64,000 bases of DNA, taken from Antribacter gilvus. GTDB lineage: Bacteria > Actinomycetota > Actinomycetes > Actinomycetales > Cellulomonadaceae. This document shows, in pieces, positions 17,008 to 25,394 of this stretch (position 1 is the first letter of the stretch; the number at the start of each line of letters is the position of its first letter). The stretch spans positions 353,860 to 417,859 of the forward strand of contig NZ_QXTH01000004.1 in the NCBI RefSeq assembly GCF_003946865.1, in the 5' to 3' direction. The notes below the pieces were generated by a model that made no database searches, was not told where the DNA came from, and saw only the letters and a list, made by a program, of their open reading frames with translations. The translations under genes and the position numbers were made by a program.

Positions 17008-17928
17008 GTGACCTCCAGCGCCCGCCTCAGTGCGGTTCCCCCTCCGGACGAGAACCTCGAGGCCGCCCTTGCCTCGGGGGATCGTCCTCCGGTCGGTCGC
17101 TATCGCCTGGATCTGGCGACCGGTAACTGGTCCTGGTCGGACGAGGTGTACGCCATGCACGGCTTCGAGCCTGGCGAGGTCGTCCCCACGACCAAGATGA
17201 TGCTGTCCCACAAGCACCCGGAGGACCGGGCCCGGGTCGACGGAGTGCTCCGCCATGCGGCAGCGACCGGCGAGCCGTTCAGCTCCGTCCACCGCATCTA
17301 CGACGCCCGCGGAAAGATCCGCACGCTCGCCGTGACGGGCCAGGGCCGGCGCGACCCCGGCACCGGCGAGGTGGTCGAGCTCATCGGCTACTTCATCGAC
17401 GTCACCGAGGCGCAGCGTGAGGCGGCGCAGCGTGAGGCCACGGCCTCGATCCAGGCGTCGGCGAAGCGTCGAGCAGTGATCGAGCAGGCCAAGGGTGTCC
17501 TCATGGTCGTGTACTGCATCGACGCGGACGAGGCCTTCGACCGGCTTCGCCTGGCCTCCAACGCAGCGAACGTCCCGGTGCGGGACCTCGCCGACTGGCT
17601 CGTGCAGTGGTTCTCGCGACCGGGAGTCACGGCGTTCCCGGCGGGCCAGGAGATCACCGCCTTCCTGGCCGCGCCCACGGCGCCGCAGGAGGACTCGGGC
17701 GCTCCGCCCACCACGCCCATCACCGCAGCCGCCGCCCGGGTGAGCCGAGGTCGCTGCCGGGCCGGATCCCAGCTCATCCGGCAGCGACCTCCTCCGGCTG
17801 ACTGCTCTCGCCTCGGGCGCCATCGGCCCGGAACCGTAGGCCGTAGTGGTCGACGGTCACGGGCAGGGCCTGGCGAGCGAGGTACACGGAACGGTCGAAC
17901 GACAGGTCGCCCGCCGCCAGCCGGGTGA
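17008..17928 (+). CDS. PAS-ANTAR RNA-binding antiterminator
   Basis: 306 aa from GTG 17008. A PAS domain (about 30-135) is followed by an ANTAR domain (about 150-205) with the conserved AKGVLM stretch. ANTAR proteins bind paired hexanucleotide hairpins in nascent RNA and prevent termination in response to the sensor domain. The ~75 residues after about 230 are low-complexity and Arg/Pro/Gly-rich, and are encoded antisense to the 3' end of the P450 gene (155-bp overlap), so the natural C-terminus may have been lost by a frameshift or stop-loss. No target RNA hairpin pair was found nearby. Confidence 0.82.
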   Translation: MTSSARLSAVPPPDENLEAALASGDRPPVGRYRLDLATGNWSWSDEVYAMHGFEPGEVVPTTKMMLSHKHPEDRARVDGVLRHAAATGEPFSSVHRIYDARGKIRTLAVTGQGRRDPGTGEVVELIGYFIDVTEAQREAAQREATASIQASAKRRAVIEQAKGVLMVVYCIDADEAFDRLRLASNAANVPVRDLADWLVQWFSRPGVTAFPAGQEITAFLAAPTAPQEDSGAPPTTPITAAAARVSRGRCRAGSQLIRQRPPPADCSRLGRHRPGTVGRSGRRSRAGPGERGTRNGRTTGRPPPAG

Positions 17929-19135
17929 GCCAACGCGACGCGACCAGCAGCACGAGGTCACGCCCGGCGCAGACTGCCGGCCCGCCGCTGAACGGCACGA
18001 TTCCCCAGTCGTCGGCGGCGCGGCCGTCCAGCCACGCGCCGGGCGTGAACGCGTCCGCGAAGTCCAGGCGCTCGCGGTCGCGGTGGAAGAACGCGCTCGC
18101 GACAGCGAACCCGGTCCCGGCGGGCAGCTCCCGCCCACCCCAGGCGGTGGGTTCCGTGGACTCGCGGAGCACCACGAGCGTGGTGGGCCACAGCCGCACG
18201 GTCTCCAGCACGCACGCACGCGTGAACGGCAGCGTGGTGTCCGACGACGGGTCCTCCCCCTCCGCGCGGACCCGGTCCCGGTCCTCGGGCCGGGACAGCA
18301 GCACGGCGAGGGCACGGAACACCGTGATCCCGGCGGCGTCGAACGCGAACAACCAGTGCCCCACCTGGCCGGCAGGGTCGGCCACCGTCGTCGTCCCGTC
18401 CTCCTCCGCCCGGGCGATCGCGCGGCCCAGCAGGGTGCGCGGCGGGGCGCCGCGGGCGTAGAGGTGGAGCCGCGCGTCGAGCTCCTGCCGCAGCCGACGG
18501 CGGCGCGGGTGCAGGTAGGACCAGTTCGCCGCACGCCGCAGGGCCGTGAGCATGGAGGTGAGCGCCACGTCGTCCCGGGCGGCGGGCCCGAGGGTGATCT
18601 CCCGGACGCACCGCTGGAACGCGTCGGTGAACGCGGGCCAGTCGAGGGAGCCGCGCTCGCGGGCGTCGCTGAGGAGCTGCTCGGCCTCGCGGTCCACCAC
18701 CTTCGTGATGAGCTCGGCGTCGCCATGGACCGCCCGGCCCGTGTCGAGGGCGGCCTCGTTGACCGGCCGGCGTACCTCCCGGGCCGCGGCGGACGAGATC
18801 AGCACCCCGTGCGGCACGAACTGGCCGAGCGCTGCGCTCTTCTCGCGGGTGGACGCCGAGAACGGGGTGGGCGTGCCCTGCAGGAGGCGAGCGACGTCGT
18901 CGGGCCGCGACACCAGGACGATGCTGCGCGGGCCGAGGCGGACCACGAGCGGCGCGCCGCCGTGGCGGTGGCGCAGGTCGGCGAGCGTGCCGATCAGGCG
19001 ACGGTCCGACTGGCGGCGCTCCGCCCAGGCCATCACGGCAGGCCGCCGCACGATGGCGCCCTGGGCCACCAGCGGGCCGAGCACGTCGCGCAGGACGCGG
19101 AGACGCTCGGCCGCCGAGAGGTCGACGGGGGTCAT
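17774..19135 (-). CDS. Cytochrome P450
   Basis: 453 aa from ATG 19135, preceded by AGGAGG. Seen: oxygen-binding I helix FAFDAAGIT, K-helix ETVR, and the haem motif FSGGPAVCAG with Cys389. No membrane anchor, so a soluble bacterial monooxygenase; redox partners are not in the window. The sequence resembles fatty-acid or general-stress P450s of Actinobacteria, but the substrate cannot be read. The C-terminal codons overlap the PAS-ANTAR tail in a convergent arrangement. Confidence 0.9.
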   Translation of the reverse strand: MTPVDLSAAERLRVLRDVLGPLVAQGAIVRRPAVMAWAERRQSDRRLIGTLADLRHRHGGAPLVVRLGPRSIVLVSRPDDVARLLQGTPTPFSASTREKSAALGQFVPHGVLISSAAAREVRRPVNEAALDTGRAVHGDAELITKVVDREAEQLLSDARERGSLDWPAFTDAFQRCVREITLGPAARDDVALTSMLTALRRAANWSYLHPRRRRLRQELDARLHLYARGAPPRTLLGRAIARAEEDGTTTVADPAGQVGHWLFAFDAAGITVFRALAVLLSRPEDRDRVRAEGEDPSSDTTLPFTRACVLETVRLWPTTLVVLRESTEPTAWGGRELPAGTGFAVASAFFHRDRERLDFADAFTPGAWLDGRAADDWGIVPFSGGPAVCAGRDLVLLVASRWLTRLAAGDLSFDRSVYLARQALPVTVDHYGLRFRADGARGESSQPEEVAAG

Positions 19136-19311
19136 CTCGCGCCTCCTAGGTCGGGAGCTCCGGTCCGCACCACCGTGGGCGAGGCGCCGACCACTCGCAC
19201 GCCGGGACGGTGAACCCTGCGAACGGTCGCGCGAAGGCTTCCGATTCGTCCTACGTTGGGTGTGTCGTCTCAAGCCTCGGGGCGCTCACCGGCTGCTGCC
19301 GAGGAGGGGTC

Positions 19312-19716
19312 ATGAGCGATGCGAAGGCCGACGAGATCGAGTCCCGGCCCCCGTTCCACCGGGCCTATTCGTTCGGGCTCGTGACGGGCGCCTTCTTCCT
19401 GTTCTCGTGGGTGGGGCAGTTCGTCTTCCAGGCCGTCGCGTTCGGCAACGAGGCGTCGAACCACGGCGAGTCGTTCTCCTGGGCGGAGTACTGGCCTGAG
19501 TTCCTCGCCTCGACGTTCGAGAACTGGCAGTCGGAGTTCCTCCAGCTGGTCTGGCAGGCCGCCGGCCTGGCCCTCTTCTACTTCTGGGGCTCGTCCCAGT
19601 CCCGCGAGGGGGAGCAGCGGGTCGAGGCGAAGGTCGACGCGCTGCTGGAGAAGAGCGGGCTCGACCCGAAGAAGTTCGACCGCGAGGCCCGCCAGGAGGC
19701 CTCGGGAAAGGCGTGA
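19312..19716 (+). CDS. DUF6766 membrane protein
   Basis: 134 aa from ATG 19312, with GAGGAGGGG before it; in-frame codons upstream have no ribosome binding site. Two membrane helices (about 18-38 and 80-98) flank a conserved Trp- and Glu-rich stretch containing FENWQSEFLQL, followed by a charged cytoplasmic tail. DUF6766 has unknown function and commonly sits among oxidative or desiccation stress genes. It lies 4 bp before the GH13 gene, so these are probably co-transcribed. Confidence 0.82.
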   Translation: MSDAKADEIESRPPFHRAYSFGLVTGAFFLFSWVGQFVFQAVAFGNEASNHGESFSWAEYWPEFLASTFENWQSEFLQLVWQAAGLALFYFWGSSQSREGEQRVEAKVDALLEKSGLDPKKFDREARQEASGKA

Positions 19717-19720
19717 ACGC

Positions 19721-21499
19721 ATGTCGATCACCTCGAGCTGGTACGCGAACGCCGTCATCTATCAGGTCGACCCCCGTCTCTTCTACGACTCGGACGGCGA
19801 CGGCTGCGGCGACCTCCGCGGCCTGACCGACCGTCTCGACTACCTGCGTGGCCTGGGCGCCACGGCGCTCTGGGTCCTCCCGTTCTACGAGTCCCCGTTC
19901 CGGGACGGTGGCTACGACGTCTCCGACCACCTCTCCGTGGACCCCCGGCTCGGCGACCTCGCCGACATGGCCCGGCTCATGGAGACGGCGGACGACCTGG
20001 GCATCCACGTGATCACCGAGCTGATCGCCCAGCACACCTCGGACCAGCACACCTGGTTCCAGGAGGCGCGGTCGAGCAGGAAGAGCAAGTACCGCGACTA
20101 CTACGTCTGGTCCGACGAGCCCGTGAAGACCGGCGTGGAGCAGGTCTTCCCCGACGCCGAGGACGACGTCTGGACCTGGGACGAAGAGGCGCAGCAGTTC
20201 TACCGCCACACGTTCTACAGCTTCGAGCCCGACCTCGCGCTCGACAACCCCCGGGTCCGGGACGAGCTCGAGCGCATCATGACGTTCTGGCTGCGGCTCG
20301 GCGTGTCCGGATTCCGCGTGGACGCCGTGCCCTTCATGGTCGAGCGCGCCCGGGCGGCCGACCCGACGGACGACGGGCTGTGGCTGGTCCGCGACATGCG
20401 CGACCTGATCACGTCGCAGCACCCCGGCGCGGTCCTGCTGGGCGAGGCCGACGTGGAGCCCAAGACGTACGCCGACTACTTCCGTGGCGGCGACGGCCTG
20501 ACGATGCTCCTCGACTTCTGGGCCAACAACCATATTTTCCTGGGCCTGGCCAGGAACGACGCCCGCCCGATCCGGTACGCGCTCGCAGAGCAGCCCGACC
20601 CGCCGGTGCACGCGCAGTACGCCCAGTGGCTGCGCAACAACGACGAGCTGTCCCTGAGCCAGCTCACGGCCGACGAGCGGCAGGAGGTCTTCGACGCCTT
20701 CGCGCCACAGAAGAAGATGCAGGCGTACCGCCGCGGGATCCGGCGTCGGCTCGCCCCCATGCTCGACGGCGACGTGCGCCGCATCGCGCTCGCCCATGCG
20801 GTGCTGCTCTCCCTGCCGGGACCGCCGATCCTGCGGTTCGGCGACGAGATCGGCATGGGGGACGACCTCGACCGTCCGGAGCGGGAGGCCGGCCGCACGC
20901 CGATGCAGTGGACGTCGGGACCCAACGCGGGCTTCTCCACGGCCGAGCCGGAGAACCTCGTGGCACCCTTCGTGACCGGCAGCTACGCGCCCAAGAACGT
21001 CAACGTGTACGACCAGCAGGTGCACCCCGGCTCCCTCCTCAGCAAGGTGAGCGCGATGATCCGGGCGCGCCTGGCGCTGCGGGAGACGGGTCTCGTGGTC
21101 CCGGAGCGGCTGGAGGCCCGCACCGACGACGGCCCGGCGCACCAGGTCCTCGCCCTGCGCTACACGCTGGGCGAGTCCACGGTGACGATGCTGGCCAACC
21201 TGGGTCCCGACGACGTCGAGGTCACCCTGAGCCGGGAGGGCTCGGCCAGCGTGTCGGGTACCCGCCCCCGGGGGCCGGACCAGGGTCAGGGCCCGGACGC
21301 CGAGGGCCCGGACGGCGCCGAGACGGGACGCCTGGACGCGATCCAGGACCCGCCGCCCGTGAGCGGCGACGGCCTCGTGGACGTGCTGGCGGACGAACCG
21401 TACGACCCGCCCTCGGGCAAGCGCCCGAAGATCATGCTGCGTGGGCACGGGTACCGCTGGCTCCGGCCGCGGGACCGCGTGGTCCACCGGCCGGAGTGA
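19721..21499 (+). CDS. GH13 family enzyme, trehalose-synthase-like
   Basis: 592 aa. The (beta/alpha)8 domain carries nucleophile Asp201 (GFRVDAV), acid/base Glu242 (LLGEAD) and Asp308 (NND). The later part, GIRRRLAPML and GDEIGMGDD, matches trehalose synthases (maltose to trehalose isomerisation). Two signatures differ: region I, normally D-xxx-NH, reads E-LIAQ-H, and region IV NHD reads NND. The C-terminal beta domain holds a Gly/Asp/Pro-rich insert near 510-550. Likely trehalose or alpha-glucan metabolism, but the substitutions leave the reaction open. In an apparent operon with DUF6766 and the LLM gene. Confidence 0.83.
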   Translation: MSITSSWYANAVIYQVDPRLFYDSDGDGCGDLRGLTDRLDYLRGLGATALWVLPFYESPFRDGGYDVSDHLSVDPRLGDLADMARLMETADDLGIHVITELIAQHTSDQHTWFQEARSSRKSKYRDYYVWSDEPVKTGVEQVFPDAEDDVWTWDEEAQQFYRHTFYSFEPDLALDNPRVRDELERIMTFWLRLGVSGFRVDAVPFMVERARAADPTDDGLWLVRDMRDLITSQHPGAVLLGEADVEPKTYADYFRGGDGLTMLLDFWANNHIFLGLARNDARPIRYALAEQPDPPVHAQYAQWLRNNDELSLSQLTADERQEVFDAFAPQKKMQAYRRGIRRRLAPMLDGDVRRIALAHAVLLSLPGPPILRFGDEIGMGDDLDRPEREAGRTPMQWTSGPNAGFSTAEPENLVAPFVTGSYAPKNVNVYDQQVHPGSLLSKVSAMIRARLALRETGLVVPERLEARTDDGPAHQVLALRYTLGESTVTMLANLGPDDVEVTLSREGSASVSGTRPRGPDQGQGPDAEGPDGAETGRLDAIQDPPPVSGDGLVDVLADEPYDPPSGKRPKIMLRGHGYRWLRPRDRVVHRPE

Positions 21500-21509
21500 G
21501 GAGAGCGCC

Positions 21510-22511
21510 ATGACCGTCGTCGGCTTTCACGCGTCGCACGAGCAGATCCACCCGGGCGACCTCCTCGACGCCGTCCGTCTCGCCGAGGAGTGCGGGTTCG
21601 ACACCGCGATGTGCTCGGACCACTTCGCCCCGTGGGGCCGGGACCAGGGGCACTCGGGGTACGCCTGGGCGTGGCTCGGGGCGGCGCTCGCGTCGACCGG
21701 CCTGACCTACGGCACCGTCTGCGCGCCCGGCCAGCGGTACCACCCCGCGGTGGTGGCCCAGAAGATCGCGACGCTGGCGGCCATGTTCCCCGGGCGCGTG
21801 TGGACGGCGCTGGGATCCGGGGAGAACGTCAACGAGCACGTGACGGGTGACCCCTGGCCATCCAAGTCCGAGCGGGACGCACGTCTGCGCGAGTGCGTGG
21901 AGGTGATCCGCGCGCTCCTCGCGGGCGAGGAGGTGACGCACCACGGCCTGGTGACCGTGGACCGGGCGCGTGTCTGGACCTTGCCCGAGGAGCCGCCGCA
22001 GCTGATCCTGCCCGTGATCGGGCCGGAGGCGGCGGCGATGCACGCCGACTGGGCGGACGGGCTCATCACCACCAACCAGCCCCGGGAACAGCTGCGGCGG
22101 GTCGTGGGCGCGTACCGGGACGCAGGCGGTCGGGGGGAGGTGTCGTTCCAGGTGCACCTGTCCTGGGCGAGCACCGTCGAGGAGGCGGAGCGGCTCGCCG
22201 TCGAGCAGTGGCGCACCAACGCCGCCGGGCCGCCGGCGACCTGGGATCTCCCGCTGCCGTCCGACTTCGACGCGCTCGCCGAGGGGGTCGGCGCCGAGCA
22301 GATACGCGGCAGCGTGTTCGTCTGCGCGGACGTGGACGCGGCGGTCGACTACCTCGCAAGCCTGGTGGACCTGGGCGACGGCGTGCGCGCCGACCGCCTC
22401 TACCTGCACCACGTGGGTCAGCGGCAGGACGAGTTCGTGAAGACCTTCGGCGAGCAGGTGCTGCCACGACTGAAGGAGGCGGTCACCCCTCCTGAGGCGC
22501 ACCGAGCCTGA
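21510..22511 (+). CDS. LLM-class flavin-dependent oxidoreductase (TIGR03885-like)
   Basis: 333 aa from ATG 21510 (GGAG 8 nt upstream). A bacterial luciferase-like TIM barrel using FMN or F420; seen are the early FHASHEQ strand, SDHFAPW, and VWTALGSGENVNEH, which match the TIGR03885 subgroup. That subgroup is often adjacent to trehalose-synthase-like GH13 genes, and here the two are 10 bp apart. Substrate unknown. The 3' end overlaps the convergent EEP gene by 29 bp. Confidence 0.85.
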   Translation: MTVVGFHASHEQIHPGDLLDAVRLAEECGFDTAMCSDHFAPWGRDQGHSGYAWAWLGAALASTGLTYGTVCAPGQRYHPAVVAQKIATLAAMFPGRVWTALGSGENVNEHVTGDPWPSKSERDARLRECVEVIRALLAGEEVTHHGLVTVDRARVWTLPEEPPQLILPVIGPEAAAMHADWADGLITTNQPREQLRRVVGAYRDAGGRGEVSFQVHLSWASTVEEAERLAVEQWRTNAAGPPATWDLPLPSDFDALAEGVGAEQIRGSVFVCADVDAAVDYLASLVDLGDGVRADRLYLHHVGQRQDEFVKTFGEQVLPRLKEAVTPPEAHRA

Positions 22512-23256
22512 CGTCCACGACGAGCGCCCGGTGGTCGGAGACCCCGGTGTCGACGGACCTGGCCTCGCCCGCGGCCACCACGGGGCCGTCGGCGAGCACG
22601 TGGTCGATCTGGAACCGCGGCCGCGCGTTCGGGTAGGTCGCCGCCGTCGCGAGGGGGCGCCAGCCCGTGACCTGCTGCGGGATCCTCCCGCGCAGGTTGA
22701 GGTCGCCGAGGAGGACGAGCGGCCGCGGCGCCACGCGCAGCGCGTCCTGGAGGTAGCGGAGCTGCACCACGTTGTGCCCCGTCCGGCCCGACGAGAGGTG
22801 GGTGCACACGACGGTCAGCGGTCCTTCCGGCGTGTCCAGCTCGGCCGCGAGGGCGGCGCGCGGCTCGTCCCGGGCAACCTGTCCCCGGCCGAGGAGCCAC
22901 GGGACAGCCAGCGGCAGGCGCAGGCGGTGCCATGCGCGGACCGGGTGCCGGGTCAGCAGGGCGATGCCGTAGCCCGGCACGCGCGACGGCTCGTCGCCCC
23001 GCGCGCGCCGTCGGGCACCCCAGACCGCCACCGGACCGGCGACCGCGGGCACGAAACGATGGTCCGTGGCGTCGGCCGCCTCGGCGGCGAGAAAGGCGAG
23101 GTCGGCCCAGCCGGAGCGGGACTGGGCCCGGTCCACCTCCTGGAGGGCCACCACGTCGGCGTCGAGCGCGGCGACGGCCCGCGCCAGGCGGCGGGGGTCT
23201 GCGACGCCGTCGGCGCCACGCCCGTGCTGCACGTTGAAGGTGGCGAGGCGGATCAT
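22483..23256 (-). CDS. Endonuclease/exonuclease/phosphatase family protein
   Basis: 257 aa. The EEP metal-dependent phosphoesterase fold is shown by FNVQHGRG (Asn8), LQEVD (Glu40), CTHLSSGR, LGDLNL and a final SDHRAL (Asp-His). No signal peptide, so a cytoplasmic nuclease or phosphatase of unknown substrate. GGGAGA precedes the ATG by 8 nt. Convergent overlap of 29 bp with the LLM gene. Confidence 0.85.
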   Translation of the reverse strand: MIRLATFNVQHGRGADGVADPRRLARAVAALDADVVALQEVDRAQSRSGWADLAFLAAEAADATDHRFVPAVAGPVAVWGARRRARGDEPSRVPGYGIALLTRHPVRAWHRLRLPLAVPWLLGRGQVARDEPRAALAAELDTPEGPLTVVCTHLSSGRTGHNVVQLRYLQDALRVAPRPLVLLGDLNLRGRIPQQVTGWRPLATAATYPNARPRFQIDHVLADGPVVAAGEARSVDTGVSDHRALVVDVRLGAPQEG

Positions 23257-23305
23257 GTGCCGAGTCTCCCGGTACGGCCGGGTCCTCGCCAGGGGCAGAA
23301 CTGCC

Positions 23306-23668
23306 CTAGGCCGCCTCGGCCGTCACCGCGGCCTGGGCGGGGACGGCCTCGGCGGGGACCGCGGCGAGGGCGGGGACCACGGCCAGGGCCGGGGCGGGCG
23401 CCAGGGAGTGCGCGCGGCGCCGGGACCGCACCATGGCTGCCACCGCGGCCCCGCCGATGAGGACCCACGCCAGGTTGGCCACCGCGGACGGCCAGACCCC
23501 GTTCATCGCTGCCACCAGCATCATCGCGCCCGCGGCCGCGAGGTTGGTGAGCTGGAACGCGAGCGAGTCGGGGCGCCAGCGCCCGCGGCTCACCATGGCG
23601 TACGCCAGGACGCCGGCGACGGCGCCGACCCAGCCGAGCGCGGTGACCACGATGGTGAGCGAGAACAT
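23306..23668 (-). CDS. CBU_0592-type small membrane protein
   Basis: 120 aa from ATG 23668. Three helices within the first ~80 residues with the LGWVGAVAGVLAYAMVSRG and MNGVWPSAVANLAWVLIG segments characteristic of the CBU_0592 family, then an Arg cluster and an Ala/Pro/Val repeat tail. The first 50 residues of the longer frame come from the promoter region and are not expected to be translated. Function unknown. Divergent from the LysR regulator, which may control it. Confidence 0.72.
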   Translation of the reverse strand: MFSLTIVVTALGWVGAVAGVLAYAMVSRGRWRPDSLAFQLTNLAAAGAMMLVAAMNGVWPSAVANLAWVLIGGAAVAAMVRSRRRAHSLAPAPALAVVPALAAVPAEAVPAQAAVTAEAA

Positions 23669-23808
23669 GGCAAGGGCTCCAGGGGCGACGTGCGGTAGGG
23701 GGAGTGTGGGCGCCGGCCCGCTGAGGAGGAGTGAGAACCGGCCGGCGCCAGCACTATGGTGACTCAACCAAGCGTTCAGCACAATCGAATGATTCTGCAC
23801 GGACCATG

Positions 23809-23814
23809 TATCAT
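23809..23814 (+). promoter_or_regulatory. Leaderless -10 box of the lysR gene
   Basis: TATCAT, 6 nt before ATG 23821. This nearly ideal TANNNT box places the transcription start at the start codon and excludes the upstream in-frame ATG codons. Confidence 0.65.
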
Positions 23815-23820
23815 TGCTAC

Positions 23821-24726
23821 ATGGCAACCGACCCCCGGCGCCTCGCCTTCCTGCTCGCTGTCCACCGTGCCGGCGGGGTGCTCGCCGCGGCGGACATGCT
23901 CCGGCTGACGCCGTCCGCGGTGTCCCAGCAGATCGCCCGGCTGGAGGCCGAGGAGGGCATCGACGTCCTGGAGCGCGGGCCCCGCGGCGTCACCCTCACG
24001 CCCGCCGGCCGCGTGCTCGCCGAGGTGGCGGAGCGCATCGAGGCGGAGCTGGTCGAGGCGCGGCAGGCCATCGCCGCGCTCGGTGACGACGTCACCGGCC
24101 GGGTCGCGATCGGGTCGTTTCAGACAGGCATCCGTGCGGTCATCGCGCCCATGCTCGGCACGCTCGCCGAGCGTCACCCGGGCATCGTCGTGGACGTGCG
24201 GGAGCACGACCCCGGCGACTCCTTGCGCATGCTGCGTGCGGGGGACCTGGACGCCGTCGTGCTGGAGCGAGACGTCGACGTGGACGCGCCGGCACCCCGC
24301 GGTGCGCACGACGTGCCGCTGCTCGAGGAGCCGTGGCGCGTCGTGGTCCCCGCGGCCGGACCGACGCCCGAGCGGATCGACGACCTGATCGACGTCGCCT
24401 GGATCGCGCCGCAGTCCGGCACTGCCGCCGAGCGAGCGCTGCGCCGTCTCGCCCGCACGCTCGGCACGACCTTCACCACCCGGCACGCCTACTACGACTT
24501 CGACACCGCCCTCGCGCTCGTCGCCGCCGGTCAGGGCGTCGCGATGCTACCGGCGCTCGCGCTCCAGGGCGAGGTGGCACCCGGTGTGACGGTGGTGGGG
24601 CTGCCCGGCCTGGGTTCGCGCCGCCTCGTGGTGCGGCACCGGTCGTCGCGGCGCGAGCCCGGCCCGGCGGTGCAGGCGGTGGTGGACGAGATGGTGACCG
24701 TGGCGCGGAGCCTGGAGCTGGCCTGA
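23821..24726 (+). CDS. LysR-family transcriptional regulator
   Basis: 301 aa. N-terminal winged HTH (about 5-65, with the typical A-A-x-L-xxxxSAVSQQIARLE run) and a substrate-binding effector domain (about 90-295). The start at 23821 is fixed by a TATCAT box 6 nt upstream. Divergently transcribed from the CBU_0592-type membrane gene, the usual LysR arrangement, so that gene is the first candidate target; effector unknown. Confidence 0.88.
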   Translation: MATDPRRLAFLLAVHRAGGVLAAADMLRLTPSAVSQQIARLEAEEGIDVLERGPRGVTLTPAGRVLAEVAERIEAELVEARQAIAALGDDVTGRVAIGSFQTGIRAVIAPMLGTLAERHPGIVVDVREHDPGDSLRMLRAGDLDAVVLERDVDVDAPAPRGAHDVPLLEEPWRVVVPAAGPTPERIDDLIDVAWIAPQSGTAAERALRRLARTLGTTFTTRHAYYDFDTALALVAAGQGVAMLPALALQGEVAPGVTVVGLPGLGSRRLVVRHRSSRREPGPAVQAVVDEMVTVARSLELA

Positions 24727-24770
24727 ACGCCGGGCCGGTCGCGGTGGTGGTGGCGGCTCGCCAGAATCAG

Positions 24771-24844
24771 CCGTGTGATCGGCAGTTCGGTGCGTGGTCG
24801 GTAGTTCGAACTACCGATCACGCACCGAACTGCCGATCACACGG
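24771..24844. repeat. 74-bp near-perfect palindrome between convergent genes
   Basis: Two 37-nt arms meet without a loop at GTTCGAAC (24804-24811). They match at 36 of 37 positions; the one difference (24797) would be a G-U pair in RNA. Each arm contains two copies of a GATCGG(C/T)AGTTC-like unit, counting one copy as GGTCGG. It lies between the ends of lysR and the P-loop kinase gene, so a bidirectional terminator is the simplest role, but the size and nested units are unusual. Confidence 0.9.
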
Positions 24845-24850
24845 GCCGGC
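24829..24850. repeat. 22-bp direct repeat, copy 1
   Basis: ACTGCCGATCACACGGGCCGGC, covering the outer right arm of the 74-bp palindrome and 6 bp beyond. An identical copy lies at 25395-25416, on the far side of the kinase gene. Confidence 0.9.
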
Positions 24851-24877
24851 GCGCGCCGACGCCTGGCGCGCCGGGCC

Positions 24878-25369
24878 TCAGACGACGTCGCGTGGGTCGA
24901 CCGGTGCCTCGTCCGGCGTCGGGACCTCGAAGCCGTCGATGTACCGGTCGAGCGTCGCGGCGTCCACGTGCACGGAGTCGGCGCCGGTCCCGGTGTTCCG
25001 TCGCGCGATCCGGCGGTGCAGCTCCTCCCGCGCGACCTGGAAGTACACGAGCTCGCAGGTGCCGCCGTACCGGGTGACGAGCTCCCGGTAGTGGTCCCGG
25101 TCGGCCCGCCGCCAGAACGACGAGTCGACCACGACGTCGCGACCCGCCTCGACCAGCTCGGCGAGCCGGTCCTCGAGGAAGCGCTGGGCGGCTGCGCGCT
25201 TGTCGTCGGGCACCGCGCCGCGCACGCCCCGCCGCCACAGCTCGGCGTCGATCGAGAGGCGGACGAAGCCCCGGCCCTCGAGCGCCTTGGCGAACGTGCT
25301 CTTGCCGGCGCCCGCCGGCCCGCACATGAGGATGACCCGGGACCGGTCGCCCGTCGTCGGAGTCGACAT
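24878..25369 (-). CDS. P-loop ATP-binding protein (AAA_33/kinase type)
   Basis: 163 aa from ATG 25369, 7 nt after TAGGTT on the minus strand (leaderless). Walker A GPAGAGKS lies near residues 17-24, VVVDSSFW is a Walker-B-like strand, and a lid with RRIARRN follows. It resembles zeta-toxin/shikimate-kinase-like P-loop kinases; the substrate may be a nucleotide, sugar or antibiotic, none readable. No antitoxin-like gene is adjacent. It is flanked by the two copies of the 22-bp repeat. Confidence 0.72.
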   Translation of the reverse strand: MSTPTTGDRSRVILMCGPAGAGKSTFAKALEGRGFVRLSIDAELWRRGVRGAVPDDKRAAAQRFLEDRLAELVEAGRDVVVDSSFWRRADRDHYRELVTRYGGTCELVYFQVAREELHRRIARRNTGTGADSVHVDAATLDRYIDGFEVPTPDEAPVDPRDVV

Positions 25370-25394
25370 GAGCGCGAACCTATCGCGGCCGTGC

